Notes under the pieces: generated by a model | Told to the model about the DNA's origin: nothing | What the model saw: the letters and a program-made list of their open reading frames with translations, nothing else | Database searches by the model: none | Source of the DNA: Odontocerum albicorne | Taxonomy: Eukaryota; Arthropoda; Insecta; Trichoptera; Odontoceridae | NCBI GenBank assembly: GCA_949825065.1 | Contig: OX463845.1 | Coordinates: 30,193,315 to 30,257,314, forward strand | Direction of reading: 5' to 3' | DNA: 64,000 bases | Made by a program: the position numbers and the translations under genes | In this document: positions 11,946-23,000 of the stretch, in pieces | How positions within the stretch are numbered: the first letter of the stretch is position 1 | Layout of the letters: the number at the start of each line of letters is the position of its first letter

Positions 11946-12345
11946 TCATTTACCCTAGATTTTTACAAAGATTTATTTTCGATAAATGTTGATATTTTAG
12001 TTTAAAACAAGTTAATTGCTAATTTTATTACCGAAGCATTAAAACAATTAATTAACAATTACAAATTTGTTGTTGGTTAAAGCAGTTTGATAGGTTTAAA
12101 TTATTATCGATTTGAGTTTCAAGAGTTCTCTGTTTGCATATTTATCACCCTTATTAACGTTTATAGTTTTATTAGTAAGTGTATCTTTAAAACTCTTGTT
12201 GTTTTCATTTCATGCAATTTTAAATAATTTTGGAGTTTTTTTAATGACATACATTCAAAAATACTTTCATTGAATTTGATATAAACATTCCTATACGTAG
12301 ATTGTGGATCACTGTGCTAATTAAACGCTCCCCTTTCCATTGCAG

Positions 12346-12655
12346 AAATCGGGCATGCTCAGTTGTCTCAACCCTTCAGTCAGCCCTGTAGCCCCAGACT
12401 CCGTCTAATTTTGGCGGGAACCCCATTTTGTCGGTAAAAATGTTCTCGCCGGCAGCTGACGGCGCTATCTACATCAAATGACACTTAAGGCCGTCTTCAC
12501 TTTGTTGATGCCCCTGCCACGGGTAGAAGAACGCCTTCGTGAGGTGAAGATGTCGCTTTGTATTGTCAGCGACTGCTGCTAGACGGGTTGGTAAATTAGT
12601 CAAAAAAAGAGATACACGAAATGAGAGTGACCATGAACACGTGGTTATGTTTGAG
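12346..12655 (+). CDS. Candidate 5' exon of an unidentified gene (mostly UTR)
   Basis: Bounded by a strong acceptor (CTCCCCTTTCCATTGCAG) and a strong donor (TTTGAG|GTAAGC). GC content is well above the flanks. The first 275 nt have stops in all frames and would be 5' UTR. The last 35 nt open with ATG at 12621 and encode MRVTMNTWLCL plus two bases of the next codon, a plausible start of a signal peptide; a second in-frame ATG has an ACCATGA context. No downstream plus-strand exon is recognised in the window, so the gene, if real, either has long introns or is lost. The alternative is a chance match in a GC-rich patch. Confidence 0.3.
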
Positions 12656-12970
12656 GTAAGCGAGCTTAGGTTAATTTATTTAAAGTGTGAATTTATTGAT
12701 AAAAACACACAAAATACAGTTTTATTTAGAATTTAATAACTTTTTTGTCAATTTATTTTTTTGCCTTTTTTGCCAATTTTTGGCTATGCCGCCATGCAGG
12801 GACAATCATATCGATATTTTAATAACATTTTGATAGATTGGGTTTGATGTAAATATGCTTTTGGGTGCTTCAACAAAGTTGCACGCATATTTTTTTTGCT
12901 GAGAGTTGTCGAATCCCACAAGCGGCTGCAGTTCGGACTTGTTAAAATATTTATGTGTGAATTTCAAGGT

Positions 12971-13026
12971 TGTAATTTAGCTATCTTAGAACAGGCAATG
13001 TAATTTAGCTTTCTTAGAACAGGCAA
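12971..13026 (+). repeat. 28-bp tandem duplication
   Basis: TGTAATTTAGCTATCTTAGA plus AACAGGCAA-type sequence appears twice in a row (12971 and 12999) with a single mismatch. Confidence 0.85.
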
Positions 13027-14844
13027 TGAGTCCAGTGAGACGACTGATATATGAAGATGTGTTTGTCTTGATTAAAAATATGTAAACATTTGAAATACCT
13101 ACTTAAAATCTGTTTTAATACATATTTTTCAATTAAAGAAAAATTAGTTAAATTAAAATTTGGTATAGTGAGAAACAAACAGTCTGTAATTTATTCTTCG
13201 AGTTGACACTTTAAACATTCCAAGAAAGCGAAATTTGTAAAATATTCCTGGATTGTAAATAAAATTTTGATAAAAAACAAATTTAGTGATGTTTGGATAG
13301 TAAGTACACTATTTTGGCCAAGCAATGGATTTTTTCCACATCTAACGCTTTAAATAAGTAAATAAAATAGTATCAATATTTTGGGTATATCGTAGTCAAC
13401 TCCTAAATCGCTTTTCATATACGTCAATTTTATAAGGTTCTATAAAATATATCGTTGCCATTGTTTGAACAAAAACTAAAATATTTAGATGACAATTATG
13501 TTAAACGTTCTTTCTACAATTATAAACAAGATATAAAAACATGAATGACTTTATGCAATAAAATAAATATTTTTGGTTTTACGAAATATCACATGAGAAT
13601 ATCAAATATGTGTAAAAGTTTTTTATAAATGAGATTAAAAAATTTAAGCAATACTAGTAACTGTCCAAATTCGCAAAAGCAATAAAGAGCTGTCAGATAA
13701 AATTATTATTAGAACTTTTATTGAATTTATATGAAAAATCGATTAACCCTACTTTAGATCGATGAATCTAAAATAATATCCTCTCATATAACAACATCAA
13801 CTCTTTTTACCCAGAACCAAGACACTCAGATAGGCGTATCCAGAGTTTTGCGGATAGGATTTAAACAGGGGAACATTTTCATAAGGTGCTCTTCTTGAGC
13901 GGACAATATGTAGAGTGGGGGTAGACGCCAGCGTCGGGCCTGCCGACACCCGCTCTCATGAATTATAAATCACATAATAGATTGCACACCGGGCCCGCTC
14001 TTCACCATTTTAGACTGCCTCCTCCTTGAACCCACCCTTGCAGACTCTCTGTCCCCACTCTCTCACTCAGTTGCTTTTGGCTTTTGCCCTCGAGCAGGGT
14101 CTTTCACCATAAATTAGAAGCTGCCCATACATCTAGTGTTGATTGAAAATATATTAAAAAATCCTACATAGGTTTTGTATCTAAGTGGTGAAAATATTTA
14201 AAATTATACTAGCTGTATCTTGTGTTCAAAATATTTACTCCCTTTTCCATTTTAGCCAGGTTTGTAACCTCGCTATCGATTTTCCACGATTTATGGTCAA
14301 TTATTTAACTTTCACTCTCTCCAGACCCAGCTTTTTCACAAAAAACCTTTTCAACTGCTTATTCCAAATTCAGATCTTACCTGATTATCTTTTTTTTTGG
14401 GTTTGTCTTTAAAGTTCTTTAAAGGATTTAACGTACGTTTTAAGGTACTATACGTCTCAGTCATTTCATTTAATATCTACATTTTATTTTTAAGGTTTCT
14501 CAGACTATGAGTATATTAAAAACTGACGACGCTTCTAATTTTTATTTCTCGTTAACAAAACCAGGAAATATGTGACTAATTAAATTTTAATAAAAAATTT
14601 TGAACAAAATAAAAAAAAAAAATATTTTTTGTATTTACCACTGAATATTTTTTTAATTCACTACCAGTTTCAAAGATCTATGACCTTATCTTCAGGTTAT
14701 AAAGGACTCAATCAAATGTTAAAAAAAATATTTGTTGCTTACTGGCAAATAAAGAGAGGGCTAATAAGGGGAAAGGGTGTAAAGGCAGAGTCAATAAGTT
14801 GGTGCTTGAATGGGAAACAGAGATTGCCAGACTTTCCAACTGTT
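13027..14844. other. Intergenic sequence with a GC-rich patch at 13850-14130
   Basis: No gene recognised. The 13850-14130 patch is clearly richer in GC than its surroundings and contains pyrimidine-rich CTCTCTCACTCAGTTG, an initiator-like context. It carries no open frame of note. Confidence 0.35.
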
Positions 14845-15175
14845 TTAGTGTTTTGGAGAGAATATACACATCATCATATCGTGTCCCTTGCAGATTAGGC
14901 AAAGAGAACATTTATTAATGCTTTTATGTCTAAACACATATTTTTCGTCTCCTCCAAATTCATGCACCTCGCCATGCACAAATCTTCTATTATTCACATA
15001 TCTTAGTTTACCTTCTTTCAAAATCTGATCTACTTGATTCACCCACGTTTTTATCTTATACGCACGTACACGTTGCACTTCTAACTTGTACATGTATACT
15101 TGCTTTGTTATTATTTCGTCATTTATTCTCTCCACATGTCCAAACCATCTTATCGTTCCTTTCTGCATCTAACTT
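14845..15175 (-). pseudogene. LINE reverse transcriptase C-terminal fragment
   Basis: The 107-residue frame contains GTIRWFGHVERINDE, then TWVNQVDQILKEGKLR and NNRRFVHGEVHE. This order (RWFGHVERM ... basic linker ... NRRxxM) is the C-terminal tail of RTE-like non-LTR reverse transcriptases that is common in Lepidoptera. There is no catalytic domain, so it is a 5'-truncated remnant. Confidence 0.75.
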
Positions 15176-15264
15176 AAAATATTAATGTTATCCATGCATT
15201 CGTTTCTCATGTCTTCATTTCGCTTTCTTTCGTATATTGACACTGGCTGTAAGAGTTAAGTTTA

Positions 15265-15330
15265 CCTTTAATGAGTTGATTGGTGTACCTCAAATTAATT
15301 AAGATTAAATACCTTTAATGAGTTGATTAT
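15265..15330 (+). repeat. Direct duplication of ACCTTTAATGAGTTGATT
   Basis: Two copies about 45 bp apart (near 15266 and 15310). Confidence 0.6.
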
Positions 15331-15965
15331 TGAAATGAGACACTCTTTAACTTGTAAACGTAAGTATTCGTAACTAAAAATAATTATTATAAAAAAAACT
15401 CTCTATATTGGTTCTATATATAGTAATCAACAATGTATTATTAAGTTGAATTAAGAACAATGCATTTAAATTTTGTTTTGTATTTGAAAATTGTCCATTT
15501 CGTTATGGTTTATTTGTTTTATATGAATATTGTTATATTTTATTTAAGGTAGCAAAAGTTATTGCCAAAAAAAATAGATGTTTTGTCAAATTATTTGTTA
15601 TAAAATCTGTATTTGTATTATAGTAATAAACAATAAAAAATGTGGTAGCCCTGATAGTAAATGTATTCCACAGACAAGCATCTCCTGGCCGGCCTCGGTC
15701 CATGGCGAAGTTATGGCTTAATGCGTGAATTAACATCGCAGTTTATCATTTACAGAGCCGTGATGAAGGTATGATTCATGGATATTAAATGCGCGATGTG
15801 TAAAGAAGGGCTTAATGTTTATTATATTAATGGAGGATTCCCACGGCGGACGCATAATGGCTATCGGAAAATTGTATGAGTTATTTACCTTGTCTATGAG
15901 ATACACCAGTTATCAATTAATTTGTTTTACAGGTATATTAAATTGTAGCGAGATATTTTATAATA

Positions 15966-16040
15966 ATAAAAGGACAATTTATATAGCGTAGCTAGAGAGC
16001 AGACTCTCCTCACAGTGTTCTTGTTCGGGAATCGAGCCCA
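15966..16040 (-). mobile_element. SINE-B fragment
   Basis: AAAAGGACAATTTATATAGCG, CAGACTCTCCTCA and GGGAATCGAGCCC are the reverse complement of the 3' half of the copy at 42293-42482 and parallel the fragment at 18891. Confidence 0.6.
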
Positions 16041-16199
16041 TTCTTATTGACAGATTAAAAATATTACAAAAAATAAAATAAGTTGATAGTCATGATGCTG
16101 GGTGCGGCTACGAGTATTAGATAGGGTACTTCTCCGCATCTGTATATGTTTTGAAAAACATATTTGGTACGTACCAAAGGAAAACGAACTACAAAAAAA

Positions 16200-16520
16200 C
16201 CTTTTTACATACATACATACAATCACGCTATTTCTCCACATCCAAACACCTTCTCGTACAACTCCTTCAATTTATTTGATTTGGTACATTTCCCTTTTTT
16301 TTAAATATTATTGACTTCATCCAACCATACTTTTTTGGTTTTCCTTTACCACGTCTTCGATTTGCATTTGCCCCATATATTTGTTTAATTAGTCTTTCAT
16401 CCTTCATTCGTTCTAGTTGCCCTAAATATTTCAGAGTACTCATTTACCTCACTCAACACATTCATCTCTAACCCCTTCATTCCGTATTCTGTCGTACATT
16501 GTCACCCCATGTATTTTTTG
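16200..16520 (-). mobile_element. LINE 3'-end fragment (RTE-like) with CATACATAC tail
   Basis: Begins at CATACATACATACAATCACG, a tail I associate with lepidopteran RTE-like LINEs. It continues into degenerate C-terminal coding sequence, for example GRGKPKKVWLDEVN and INKLKELYEKVF in reverse translation. It belongs to the same family as 3770-4090 and 26189-26650. Confidence 0.65.
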
Positions 16521-16812
16521 TAGATCTTTCGACATATAATTGTATAATGTTTGACTTTAGGTGGAGTATATTGTTAATTTATAAACATTAGTTATGAAAA
16601 GCCCTTCCAAGAAGGATAGTTAAGTACTTAACGTTTAATACTTATTATACATAAGTGCCTATATGTACGAGTATATGCTAAAAAGATCAAGTCTACATAC
16701 TGATTTTTCTGAGATATTACTAGTACTGGGTTACATTGAATACTTTTTTTAATAATGTTGGTTGAATTTTTTTAATATAGACGTCCATTTTACAAATAAA
16801 ATGTGAAGCAAC

Positions 16813-16843
16813 TTTTCCACACATTTTGAAAATGTGTGGAAAA
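16813..16843. repeat. Perfect 31-bp palindrome
   Basis: TTTTCCACACATTTT, a single G, then its exact complement. Fifteen-base arms with a 1-nt centre would form a cruciform or an RNA hairpin. There is no associated gene. Confidence 0.9.
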
Positions 16844-16849
16844 AAGAAC

Positions 16850-19225
16850 CAACGTTTTCGTCGATTTTAGAAATAAGTAGAACAGTGGCTCAAACGGTAT
16901 TTTTGAGGTACGAGTGACGTTATCAAAAGCACGGTTCCTTTTCTACTTCTTGTAAAAGACGAATCCAACGCTGCCAGAAATTCTCGTCTTGTATATGTCG
17001 TAGGAACACATGTTCTTTCTACTGATATATGACTTTGAAAACTGTTATTTCGTCTCATTGGTAGTTGGAGAGGTGCTGCAAGTGATGATTTTTTTGTTTA
17101 TTTGGGCTATGGGTAGTGAACTAATTTGGACTATGGGGTGTGGTTCATTTTTCCTCTCTCACGTTGCATAACTTCTCAGTTGTTTATTGTCCGAACTGTA
17201 AGAACCCGAAGGGGAGGGGATGATAGCGTTTTGTTTATTTAAGCTTTGGAGTGTGGATTATTTGGTTCATATTCTCTCTATCTTTCTCTCCGGTGAACTG
17301 GAGTTTGTATTTTTTAATTATTTGGATTATGTAGTGTGAACCATTTTTCCAATTACTTGAGAGCTGTATTTGCACGGGAGATAAAAAAATGATATTTGTG
17401 ATATTGAAATTTATGTATTGTATTTTTATATTTTATATTTAGATGTATTAAGTTTTAAGTATGCTAGCTTATCATTCAGGCACCCCGGATCCGATTTCAA
17501 GCTATTTTGGTCTGGATAATTTGCAAAACTTTTTTCATTTTATATGCAATTAAATTGTTGAAGTTATTTTAAAAACATTCTTGAAGAGCTTTCGGCGTGA
17601 CTTCGTCACGGAATATTGTTATATATGGCTCTAGATTTTTTTTAGTGATATTTGTCGAACCGTTTTGTAAGGGTACACAATAATTTTTCAAATTTGTTTT
17701 TTTATCATTAAAGTTCATTGACAATAATTATTTTGCTATGTATTATCACCAACTGCTCAAAATTATATCATGATTCAAATGGGAAACTAGGAAAAATGTT
17801 AGATAAAATGTTTTTTAACCTCGCCTGCAGTATCAACAGTATCAAGAGTAACAAGTTCATATCCTAAATTATTTTTAAAGATTTTTCTTAAAAAAATCCC
17901 TTCTCTAAACAAACAACAACAATTGGCTTAAAACGGTGTTGATTATGGGACGAGATTTTTGAATTTTCTATAAGAATCTTGAATGATTAATCAACCCGGA
18001 GTGCGATCGCAAGTTCCTGGAATTAGTGACAGGGAGCTGACTCAATTGAAGACAAAAAAACATAAGAAGCGGATTAAAGGAATAATAAAAATAAGATTTT
18101 CGCGTACATATTTATACAATGCTATTGTAAACTTTATTGAACTGAAGGTTTTTACATACACATATCAATACCTAACAGGAATAAAATATAATGAATTTAT
18201 TAAATAAATATTTTATCATTTCGTAGTCCTTAAATCTTGCCAAGTCGTCTGATAAGAGGTACAATGACTTAATCTTAATTTAAAACTAAACCTTTTTTAA
18301 AATTAGAAATGCGTATCCATATTCAAGCTAAATTCATCAGTCCAGAGTAAATAATCCACTTGTAAATATTTGGAAAGCTATTTTTGAGCTTGCAGCATGA
18401 TTTTTATACAGTTATAGTATTATATATCATACATTGCTAAATTGCCCTGAGCTTTTTTTTCCTTTCATGACGTCGACGGTTTTGCAGAACTGAAACTTTA
18501 AATCTTTTTTCGAATTTGTTGCCGTGATGATTTCGCCTAAATGATGGCTGACGTTTTGAAGACATTGCATCCTTCATGCGATGTGAAATGAATCAAACAC
18601 GCCAACAACATCGAAAACATTTTTAACTATTGGAAAACAGGCGTGAAAATGTTCAAATTTATCTTTTGATTATATTTGGTGTGATTTGAAGCGATAGTAT
18701 TCATTTGATAAATACTCCTGTTTAAAGTAGAATGTATGTGATATTAATCTTAAGAGAATCATTAAATATTTCTTAAACGTGACATTAGACTTAAGAAATC
18801 TTTATTTCAGAATAAAAATTATCAAGTATATGTGTTGATACACGAGTATGCTAAATACTTTATTTGTACATAAATACCAAGGACTACAATACTAAAAAAG
18901 GACAATTAATAGAGCGCCTTTTGGAGATCAGATTCTCCTATAGGGCGTTCCACCTCAGGATTCGAACTCACTACGAATATTATTGACAGATTAAAAATAT
19001 TAGTTGAGAGTAACTATAGAAAAATTGTGGTTTAAGCTACGTAAATGTAAAAAGAAAAATACTATTGAAAAAAAATATATATATTATATACATATCTCAT
19101 TTCATTTCATTGTTATTTTTAAATTGCACTGAATATTTTTGTTGAGAAGTGATTAAATTTGTTAAAAACAATAAAACAAATATGCATTTTTGTTTAGCGT
19201 ACTGAATTTCATTTAAAAATTAACG
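16850..19225. other. Intergenic sequence downstream of the opsin 3' end
   Basis: At 17090-17370 three loosely related stretches recur (TTATTTGG.CTATGG.GTG..GAAC.ATTT.TCC-like), possibly an old tandem repeat. A small hairpin CGTGAC-TTC-GTCACG lies near 17595. The open frame 17983-18207 has no family signal. SINE-B at 18891 is listed separately. Confidence 0.35.
18891..18978 (-). mobile_element. SINE-B fragment
   Basis: AAAAGGACAATTAATAGAGCG, CAGATTCTCCTATAGGGCG and GGATTCGAACTCA match, in reverse complement, the 3' half of the SINE-B copy at 42293-42482. Confidence 0.65.
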
Positions 19226-19226
19226 A

Positions 19227-19500
19227 TGCGGACATATTGAAGGGAGTGGCCAGGAGACATAATAGTTTTCCACGCCATTAATAGAGCTTTAAGGATCAAC
19301 TGGATTGAGCACTTGACTCGCAGTTTTTCAATATACTTGTAGGAAATATTACCGCACGTGAAAAGGTACTCGCACACGTCTAGCGTACGTGAGTATTGCT
19401 ACCAGACAGGCTCGTTGACCAGATTGGGATCCTGTTTTCGGGGTTTTTCAGGAATCGAGCTCTTATCATTTGGTGGAGGTCAAGGGTCTTGCCAAATATG
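19227..19500 (+). mobile_element. Repeat family D, uninterrupted copy
   Basis: Shares with 27054-27540 the ordered blocks CCATTAATAGAGCTTT, ACTCGCAG, GTGAGTATTGCTACCAGAC, TGGGATCCT and a CCA(G)ACCACGG-like 3' part. No coding capacity. A third partial copy may lie at 55748-55800. Confidence 0.55.
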
Positions 19501-19917
19501 AAATGGAGATGATCGGAGGAAATATGATAGATATGTGATTAACTTAAGTCAAATAAATATATTTTTTAAATAATTAAATTGAGTGTTTCTACGAGTATAT
19601 GTACTTTTCTTTAAACGAGTATATTTACTTTTGTATTAATCTAGTGTAGATGTTATTTAGTGAACTTTTAAAGACTTTATAATTGAACAATACCACTGGT
19701 TTTTTCATTTCGAAAAATCGTAATCCTTAATTGAGGACAAAGTGCAATAATTTCACCGAATATTTCAAATACACTTCTTGAAACTATCGCTTAAAAAGCT
19801 TCAACTGTGATACATTTGGCAAATGACAGATTTTAATGAATTCCTTCAAAGTATTATGTTACAATTATTAAACAAAGTCATGCTGCAAAAAGTGCTTTAA
19901 GTTGACATTTCTCCCTT

Positions 19918-20023
19918 CTACGTTTCTGCAGTGTTTACAGGAGTGGTGCTGGAGGTAGTTGTCGAGACATTGTCTTCAGGTTCCCTGACTCCGAGCCATG
20001 GAACCCGCTTTTGGAGTTCTTGT
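19918..20023 (-). CDS. Blue opsin coding exon 8 (residues 342-375), C-terminal tail
   Basis: The acceptor is AAATTTCCAG. It encodes [16 protein letters not shown] followed by a Ser/Thr-rich end and a TAG stop at 19920-19918. QELQKR matches the start of the cytoplasmic tail in insect blue opsins. Splitting R341 as CG|A restores HPKYRQELQKR across the junction. Confidence 0.93.
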
Positions 20024-23000
20024 CTGGAAATTTATGTTAAATTCAATATTTAGTTCAAGAGGTTTTTTAAGATTTTTTTTGTGAAATATTAACGGTAACG
20101 CATACGTTGAATTTCAAACGTATCAGAATTAAATCCTGCTCGTCTAGAATGAGGCATTTAAGGTGTGAAAAAAATATTCTCATTTTGCGATTAAAAATTC
20201 CTAGAATTGACGATTACAAAGATTCTCTATCGGATAAAAATATAATAAGAAGTAGATTTAATGAATAATAAGAAACACGATGTGTTTTTGATCAACAAAA
20301 TAACCGGATAATATGTAACATATCTGCGAAAAAAAAGTTTTTTGTGGAAAATAATTTAACAGACTTACTGAATTATTTTAAAATTATAGTGCAAAATGTT
20401 GTTTATTTTTGTTTTTGAGATCTTGCATAATGAACGATTTATTTAAAAATGAAAATTTATTGATTTTTATTTAAAAAAAACACAGTAAGTGTTTTATTAA
20501 AGTATTATAACACATCATTTCATTAAAATATATGTAATATCAGTTTAATTGATTTCACTGATAAAAATTTTACTGATCTTAAATACAAAATTAACTATAA
20601 ATTTGGAACCAAACGATATTTTTAATTGAAAAGATTTCAAAAATTAATAATACGGTTTATTACAATACATTTGAGGGTTTTCAGTTATTGAGAAACAACT
20701 TAATTTGAAAATTTTATTGCTTTGTATTTTGATGGTTGAGATAATGAATACATAATGTATGTAGTTACTAAGGAGACGTGTAGATTCACGGTAAATTCAG
20801 GTGATGAAATGCGAACTGAGATAGGTGATTTGGATAAGTCGAAAATAACCATAATCAGGTAGACATGATTCTTTACAATTTATATTTTATACTGTACACT
20901 TTATATTTTGAGAGTTTCAATTTCATTCTTGATTGCATAAAAAATGTAGAATATTACTTTAATGAAATAAATATTAATAAGTGCTCAAAATCAAAATATT
21001 TAAAAAAAAAATCTCAAGCGACCTTGAGTAAAAAAAGAACAAAAAACTTAACCAGGACCAAGAAATAATTAATGTGCTTGTAAGCTAGACAAATCAAATG
21101 TGTTGTGTGGGGAGATTTATGGAGTTTGAAGAGGTTGAACGTGTTAGTCTAGATATAAAGATTACACGCTTCTTCTTTATATCTACGAGTATTCCTACAA
21201 AGAAATTTTGTGTATCTTACTTTTGAATACGTGACTTTTAGCTCTGTTTCTAAATAAATCACTTCTAGAGCGCTTTGTTTTGGCATTCATAAAATACAGC
21301 TTATAAATTGTTTCTCGTGTGTAAGCTTTATTTTAAATATGGAAGATACTTATGATATGTATGATTAATAATAATGATGATGTTTATATATGATTTATTT
21401 TGACTGGTGATTTTACAAATGTATGTTTTAGCTTGAATAATATTTTGATCTATGTATGTTGTATTTTACATGAGAATTTTATTATTTATTTAAAATTTAA
21501 AATATAAGTCGTACATATATATTTTTTAATTTGAATTTTAGTGGTATTGTTGTATGTTTTATTTTGACGATATAAAACTCACCGATATTTTGGGTGATTG
21601 ATGGCGTACACCCAAGGATCTATACAGGATACCATTTTGCAGCACACAGCAGGTATCATGGTCGCCAAAGGCGATAGCGTAGATCTGAAAACATGCAAGT
21701 CTGATTGTCAACAAGCTTCCAATCATCTTACATATAAACACCAAGCTTCCAAACATCTTACATAGGTAATGGTTTGAGGGTTATTGAGGGATTGAAACAT
21801 AATTGACCAGATATGTGCTTTATTCAACGATTTATATTTATGAGATTAACATCGAACATGTTCTTTAATGACGTGTTATTATTATAATAAAGACGGGTTT
21901 TTAACATATTACGGTGAGCTTGATAATAAAAGAATTACAGAATATAACATATTCTCTATCTTTGCCTGCTACATCCAATGATGTCTTTGTTAAAATCTAA
22001 TATTCTTTGTTAAAATCTATATATGCTAAATATATTTTCATTTCAGTTTTTCAAATACATCTTTTAATCTAATTAAAACAGTACAACAATGTTTTTGAGC
22101 GGAACATAATTCACGCAAAAAAAACAGAACCAATAAATACCAAGACTAAATTTACGACAACTACCAACGTAATTCAGGCAAAAAAAGGAAAACAAATATA
22201 ATTTACGCTCATAACGGAACGATTCTTCTTTATTACAAGTTCTTTTGTTTTATACACAAACTCAATTCTGAAGAAGGGGTTTTTTATAATGATTTATAAG
22301 CTCTTTAACAACACAAAATGAATTTGAATTTGTTAAAAAGAAATATCAGAAATTAATTAGAGTTTAAAAACACGCCGTAACAAACATGTAATATATTAAT
22401 TAACACCCAACGAGAAAGATTTCTTAAAACACTTTATTCTAACTTTCCACATGGCGCATGTTTTTTGATGATACCAAACATTGAAAATTGTGTATCAAAC
22501 AACTCTTTTAACCTTCTAAAAAATGAAAAACGTAAATATATTTTTTCATTTTATAGCATTAATTTAAAATACGTTTGATTTTTTTACAACTTTGGTATGT
22601 AAAAATAGCATCGGCAAGTAAGTTAGTGTTAAATACTCGTATGTGTTTTTAATTAAACATAAAACCGGTTGCGTACAAATTCATTAAACACTCAGGCGCT
22701 TTTTAATTTTATAGGTGTTGCTTGCACAATTTTTCGTTTGAACTTTTCGTTGATATTTATTTTGTTACTGAGTGTACTAGATTGATGTTTTTAGGCATTT
22801 GAAAAGTTTTTGGTGTATTTTATTTAAAATTTTAAGCATATAATGAATATGATCAAAAAACTAAAAAACGAAGAAAATAACTATAAATATTGAAGTAATC
22901 ATGTTATTTATTACTTTAATGAAACGATGACATTGTTGTCCTAGTTGGTAAGGTATTGTTTTAGTTATACGTGATTTCGTCAAATGTTTGAGTCTGCTTT

